This document shows, in pieces, positions 8,145 through 11,403 of a DNA stretch of 11,403 nt. Location: assembly GCA_002402275.1 (NCBI GenBank), contig DHFN01000252.1:1-11403 (forward strand). Direction: 5' to 3'. Positions within the stretch are counted from its first letter, which is position 1. Each line of letters starts with the position of its first letter. The stretch comes from Anaerolineales bacterium UBA4823. GTDB lineage: Bacteria > Chloroflexota > Anaerolineae > Anaerolineales > UBA4823. A model generated the notes under the pieces. The model had not been told where the DNA came from. It saw only the letters and a program-made list of their open reading frames with translations, and made no database searches. The position numbers and the translations under genes were made by a program.

Positions 8145-9746
8145 TTACTGGATAGCTTGGACTTTAAAAATAGAAAGGGCTGGATTATCAAAAATCAATT
8201 TGACTTGGTTTGTACTTAATATAGAGGGGGGAGATGAAGAAACTGCTTTTTCTCGATAACCCCATAGGATGTAGTCAACTTGATATTCTTGAATGATTCG
8301 ACTTTGTTCTGACAATGCCATTTTCCCTGAATAGAAAGATAGAAGAGTATTTTGGAGTATTTTTGCATTCGGACTTTCATATGGGTGTCCATAAATCACT
8401 CGTTGCCCGCCATAAGCAGGAATGAGTAGCCCGCTTTCTTCACCCGAGATTACAACAGTCTCTTTTCCAATATTATCCCTCATCCATTGATAAGCCATCA
8501 CTTCATCTTTTCTCAAGTATAAATCCGGATTATGGTGAATGATTGGATTAAGCATTGAAGTCAAAATTACTCCATTTGTTATCAACGACAATCCAATAGA
8601 CAAGTTAAATAGCCAACGGATACTATTTTTGCGCTTTGGAAATTTTTCGGAAAGACTTTGGAAAGCCAGCCCAGCACAAGCAACCAAAGGGACATATAAA
8701 CCAACGCTAAATCTTCGCTGCAGTGAAGTCGGAAGATAAATTAATATCAGTTCAAGGATAATCCATAAACAAGCTATCCAAACCTGATCATCTGAAATTT
8801 TCCTAGCTTCAATAATTCCCCAAATTGACCATAAGAGAACTGGGATAAACCCCAAGATAAAAAGATATATAGGGGGTGTCGGAGTAATATTTTGAGCAGA
8901 CCATTCCGATAGCAAAATGTCTGATTTTGTTACCCACACTTGATAAATTAAGAAAGGAATACTGCCCAAGAAGAACGGAATAGCTCGCCTGAATAACCTG
9001 ATCAAAGGATCTCTTGATTGTTTAATGAAATAGATCAACGCTATTCCTCCGTATACTAAACAAACCACAACCACTGAAAACGGAGAGATATTTCCCAAAA
9101 TTACCCCAAAAAGAAAATCGCAAATTAGAAGCCATGAACCTTGTCTCGCTTGAAGAATCTGCTTGTCAAACATCCATAGCATTATTCCCAAACCCAAAGG
9201 AAAATGAGGATTGACGAATGCGGATAAAAAGGGATATGCCTCTGCCAACCAAAAATCAACACTGAATTGATGAAAAAAGATTCCTACCCAACCTATACCA
9301 GCCCCAAATAAAACCCAAACTAGAAGCTTATGAGAAAGCGATGGGTCGCCAAATAACTGATAATAAAATCTTGTCAACATATAAAACATAAACAAAGTAC
9401 TAATCAAACGTGCCAGGTGGTAAACCATAATCAATTCCAGGTTTAACCAGCGGCTCAAGTGACCCAAGAACAAATAAAATAAAAACAATGCTGCTGGCTT
9501 ACTTTCCTTATATGTAAAGGGAAGTTCGAACATCCAATTCCCTTCCCAACCTTGAGCCATTTTTGCTAAATAAGAATTTCCATCAATTGGATTCAACAAA
9601 AAACCGCCAAATTGATATCCCTCTCCACTTTGATAAAAAGCAAAGAGTGTAGGGAATTGGGTTGCCAAAATTAATAGCAATAAAAGCAACCAGGTAATTG
9701 GTTGAAAGGCAATTTTTCGCATCTCAAACAATATTGTACACGGCAT
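8145..9746 (-). CDS. Polytopic membrane protein, GT-C-like; first gene of the operon
   Basis: A 533-residue protein. The first helix (about 17-36) is followed by an external loop with GYQFGGF at 43-49 and IDGNSYLAKM at 54-63, then GNWMF at 69-73. A VYHLARLIS stretch near 108-116 corresponds to LFHLFRVIS in the downstream paralogue. After some ten more hydrophobic segments, a soluble tail of about 130 residues holds YQWMRDN, VVISGEESGLLIPAYGGQRV, a GHPYES motif and VDYILWG. This layout fits GT-C glycosyltransferases of the PMT/oligosaccharyltransferase kind, which use lipid-linked sugars on the outer face of the membrane. The ATG at 9746 is listed. An ATG at 9722 (removing eight residues, leaving MRKIAFQ) is equally possible, since neither has a ribosome binding site. 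It heads the minus-strand operon, divergent from the zinc-ribbon gene. The substrate is unknown. Confidence 0.72.
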   Translation of the reverse strand: MPCTILFEMRKIAFQPITWLLLLLLILATQFPTLFAFYQSGEGYQFGGFLLNPIDGNSYLAKMAQGWEGNWMFELPFTYKESKPAALFLFYLFLGHLSRWLNLELIMVYHLARLISTLFMFYMLTRFYYQLFGDPSLSHKLLVWVLFGAGIGWVGIFFHQFSVDFWLAEAYPFLSAFVNPHFPLGLGIMLWMFDKQILQARQGSWLLICDFLFGVILGNISPFSVVVVCLVYGGIALIYFIKQSRDPLIRLFRRAIPFFLGSIPFLIYQVWVTKSDILLSEWSAQNITPTPPIYLFILGFIPVLLWSIWGIIEARKISDDQVWIACLWIILELILIYLPTSLQRRFSVGLYVPLVACAGLAFQSLSEKFPKRKNSIRWLFNLSIGLSLITNGVILTSMLNPIIHHNPDLYLRKDEVMAYQWMRDNIGKETVVISGEESGLLIPAYGGQRVIYGHPYESPNAKILQNTLLSFYSGKMALSEQSRIIQEYQVDYILWGYREKAVSSSPPSILSTNQVKLIFDNPALSIFKVQAIQ

Positions 9747-9787
9747 TTTGAGATTTTTCAGCGTTAGAGAAGCTAATCAGAGATGAA

Positions 9788-9818
9788 ATTACATTTTTGT
9801 TAATTTCGCCCTTGTAAA
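9788..9818 (-). promoter_or_regulatory. Candidate promoter of the six-gene minus-strand operon
   Basis: Read on the minus strand, TTTACA (plus 9813-9818, five of six to the -35 consensus) precedes TGTAAT (plus 9788-9793, five of six to the -10 consensus) with a 19-base spacer. It would start transcription near 9781, about 35 bases before the ATG at 9746. The spacer is longer than the 17-base optimum, so the call is tentative. No better pair was seen in the 101-base divergent gap. Confidence 0.35.
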
Positions 9819-9840
9819 TATAGAGCTCACATTCTATAAT
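9812..9840 (+). promoter_or_regulatory. Promoter of the zinc-ribbon/NACHT unit, predicting a leaderless mRNA
   Basis: TTGTAA at 9812-9817 and a perfect TATAAT at 9835-9840 are separated by exactly 17 bases, the arrangement of a housekeeping-sigma promoter. Only seven bases lie between the -10 box and the ATG at 9848, so the predicted transcription start falls on or within two bases of the start codon. No Shine-Dalgarno sequence is present, which agrees with leaderless translation. The -35 overlaps the candidate -35 of the divergent operon. Confidence 0.7.
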
Positions 9841-9847
9841 TTATTTT

Positions 9848-10549
9848 ATGAACCAAATCTTTAATTTATTTCGCCTTCAACAACTCGATTCACAACTAGA
9901 CATTTTGTCCACAAAATTGAATGATTTGGAAACCCTCCTACAGAATGACGATGATTTACAGCAAAGTCTACAAAGATTGGCCCAACAGGAAGACACCCTA
10001 AAACAATTAAGTCACAATTTATCCAATATCGAAAATGAAGTAAAACAGCAGAATATCAAAATTGAACAAAGTGAAGCGACATTATATGGGGGCAGGGTAA
10101 ATAATCCCAAGGAGTTGAAAGACCTAGAAAATGAAGTGACATCTTTAAAAAAATATCGAACAGTCCTTGAAGATCGCGAACTCGAGGCTATGCTGGCTGT
10201 TGAAGAACAAACAATGATCTTAGAACAAACCCGTCAAGAGCATCAACAAGTAAACCAGGTCTTCGAAACGAAAAATGCAGATTGTCTACGCGAAATCGAA
10301 CAACTTCGTAAAGAAATCACTCATTTGGAAAACGAAAAACAAATCCTAGCTACAAGTATTCCAGCGGAATTTCTGGATCGTTATCAACAAATACGTCATT
10401 CAAAAAAAGGAATTGCGATCACTGGAATTATAGATAAATCTTGTGCAGCTTGTGGAACATCTTTAACTGGTGGATTAATTCAAGAATCTCGCACACCAGA
10501 TAAAATAATCCTATGCCCATCCTGTGGTCGAATTTTATATGGGGGCTAA
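9848..10549 (+). CDS. Coiled-coil protein with C-terminal C4 zinc ribbon (COG1579-like)
   Basis: A 233-residue cytosolic protein. Residues 1-175 are almost entirely charged heptad-like sequence, forming a long antiparallel coiled coil. A conserved hinge LYGGRVNNPKEL at 79-90 is the family's best-known landmark. The C-terminus is a zinc ribbon with C199xxC202 and C223xxC226. This is the arrangement of the predicted nucleic-acid-binding family COG1579. Its studied member HP0958/FlgZ of Helicobacter pylori binds sigma-54 and a flagellin mRNA, but that function should not be carried over here. The ATG is preceded by a promoter rather than a ribosome binding site, so the mRNA is probably leaderless. 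The next gene begins six bases after the TAA, in the same frame, and is likely co-transcribed. The family assignment is firm; the biological role is not known. Confidence 0.88.
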   Translation: MNQIFNLFRLQQLDSQLDILSTKLNDLETLLQNDDDLQQSLQRLAQQEDTLKQLSHNLSNIENEVKQQNIKIEQSEATLYGGRVNNPKELKDLENEVTSLKKYRTVLEDRELEAMLAVEEQTMILEQTRQEHQQVNQVFETKNADCLREIEQLRKEITHLENEKQILATSIPAEFLDRYQQIRHSKKGIAITGIIDKSCAACGTSLTGGLIQESRTPDKIILCPSCGRILYGG

Positions 10550-10555
10550 GCAATT

Positions 10556-11403
10556 TTGTTTCCTTATGGATGGCATTTAGATTGGATCTCTTTTTCCCTT
10601 GGACTTATCAGTGGACTGATCATCTTCATTATTTTAGTTCGAATTTTTCCCTCTAAAGCAGACATTAAGAATTTTTTTTGGAATGTCCTAGATAAACTCT
10701 CTGCAATATTTTCTCCGAACATAGAACTTCAAATCCGCAAAGACTTAATTCAATATTCTTTAAAATCTCACCTTGCCTCCCCACTTTTCCCTTTGGAAGA
10801 GATTCTCATTGAGCCAAGTTTACTAGCTTTACCTCCCCAATATGATAATCAACCCGCTCTCTTTGACGGGGAATCCGATACCACTATTCCCTCTCTGCCC
10901 GATTTTCCTGAATTTGCAAGCACTTACTTTCTGCCAAGTTTTCATTTAATAGAGACCTTACCTAATCATCCAAACCTATTGTTAATGGGGAAATTGGGAA
11001 GCGGAAAAACTACAGCATTATTGGATTTAACTTTAAGACTATGTCGTTCAGAAAATTCAAATCAAGCCCAAAAATCAATCATTCCCCTTTATATTCATGC
11101 CTCACAATTACTTTCCGACCTAGGGAAAGAATACGATCCATTAGACACCTTAATTGAAGGGATAAAACCGATTTTATCGAAACGAATTATGCGTAATCTG
11201 CATAAATCTATCCATAATCTAGCTCTTCAAAATCGCTTGATGATCTTATTGGATGGGATTGATGAACTTTCACCTGACAATGCTGATAAAATCATTCATT
11301 TGGTGGAAACGTTTCACCAGAAGTACCCTGATTTACAACTCATTATCAGCTCTTCGGTCAATTACATAGGTTCATTAAATCAGCTCGGTTTTATCCCAAT
11401 TTG
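10556..11403 (+). CDS. Membrane-anchored NACHT (STAND) NTPase, 5' part only
   Basis: The reading frame stays open from 10550 to the window edge, giving 282 codons from a TTG at 10556. The only in-frame ATG before the ATPase domain opens its Walker A. A short N-terminus leads into one hydrophobic helix at about 11-28. A linker of about 115 residues with no recognised domain follows. Then comes Walker A GKLGSGKT at 145-152 and Walker B LMILLDGIDEL at 228-238, whose DGxDEL form is diagnostic of NACHT domains. After the next strand (about 261-264) the usual sensor arginine position reads SSS. NACHT proteins are oligomerising switches in signalling and, in bacteria, often in phage defence. The C-terminal sensor is outside the window. 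The gene follows the zinc-ribbon gene by six bases in the same frame, suggesting coupled translation. The start codon is inferred because no ATG fits the N-terminal helix. Confidence 0.8.
   Translation, partial: MFPYGWHLDWISFSLGLISGLIIFIILVRIFPSKADIKNFFWNVLDKLSAIFSPNIELQIRKDLIQYSLKSHLASPLFPLEEILIEPSLLALPPQYDNQPALFDGESDTTIPSLPDFPEFASTYFLPSFHLIETLPNHPNLLLMGKLGSGKTTALLDLTLRLCRSENSNQAQKSIIPLYIHASQLLSDLGKEYDPLDTLIEGIKPILSKRIMRNLHKSIHNLALQNRLMILLDGIDELSPDNADKIIHLVETFHQKYPDLQLIISSSVNYIGSLNQLGFIPI

Noticed and set aside
8539..8739. 66-codon plus-strand frame opposite the first membrane-protein gene
   Set aside because: It is short, antisense to a long intact gene, and has no motif or ribosome binding site.

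Overview
The window looks like a chromosomal segment of a bacterium with AT-rich, compactly packed genes. The combination of a MoxR/DUF58 pair, YfhO-like and other large GT-C-like membrane glycosyltransferases, a COG1579-type coiled-coil/zinc-ribbon protein and a membrane-anchored NACHT NTPase, with mixed Shine-Dalgarno and leaderless-looking starts, suggests a Chloroflexota (Anaerolineae-like) genome. That placement is an inference from gene content and was not tested by any search. I see no rRNA, tRNA, CRISPR array, insertion sequence or integrase.

Layout. (1) Bases 120-839, plus strand: a free-standing alanyl-tRNA editing protein (AlaX type) with a strong Shine-Dalgarno sequence. (2) Bases 808-9746, minus strand: six tightly packed genes that read as one operon. 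In transcription order they are two tandem paralogous polytopic membrane proteins, a YfhO-family membrane protein, a fourth polytopic membrane protein with a YDGQF motif, a MoxR AAA+ ATPase and a DUF58 protein. Neighbours overlap or lie within 18 bases of each other. The last gene runs 32 bases into the 3' end of the convergent AlaX gene. (3) Bases 9747-9847: a divergent promoter region. (4) Bases 9848-10549, plus strand: a coiled-coil/C4 zinc-ribbon protein that appears to be translated from a leaderless mRNA. (5) Bases 10556-11403, plus strand: the first 282 codons of a membrane-anchored NACHT NTPase. It begins six bases after the preceding stop, in the same frame, probably at a TTG codon, and runs off the window.

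How the genes may work together. The four membrane proteins share the plan of lipid-linked-sugar (GT-C) glycosyltransferases: many transmembrane helices, an acidic motif in the first external loop and, in three of them, a soluble C-terminal domain. They plausibly build or decorate a cell-surface glycan or glycoprotein. MoxR and DUF58 proteins usually work as a pair in the folding, activation or assembly of envelope-associated complexes, so the operon may couple glycan synthesis to a MoxR chaperone. The divergent plus-strand pair (zinc ribbon plus NACHT) is a separate transcription unit. Its NACHT member has the Walker A and DGxDEL signatures of signal-transducing or defence STAND NTPases, but with an unusual N-terminal membrane anchor. 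This is the part of the window most likely to contain something undescribed, and its sensor/effector C-terminus lies outside the window.
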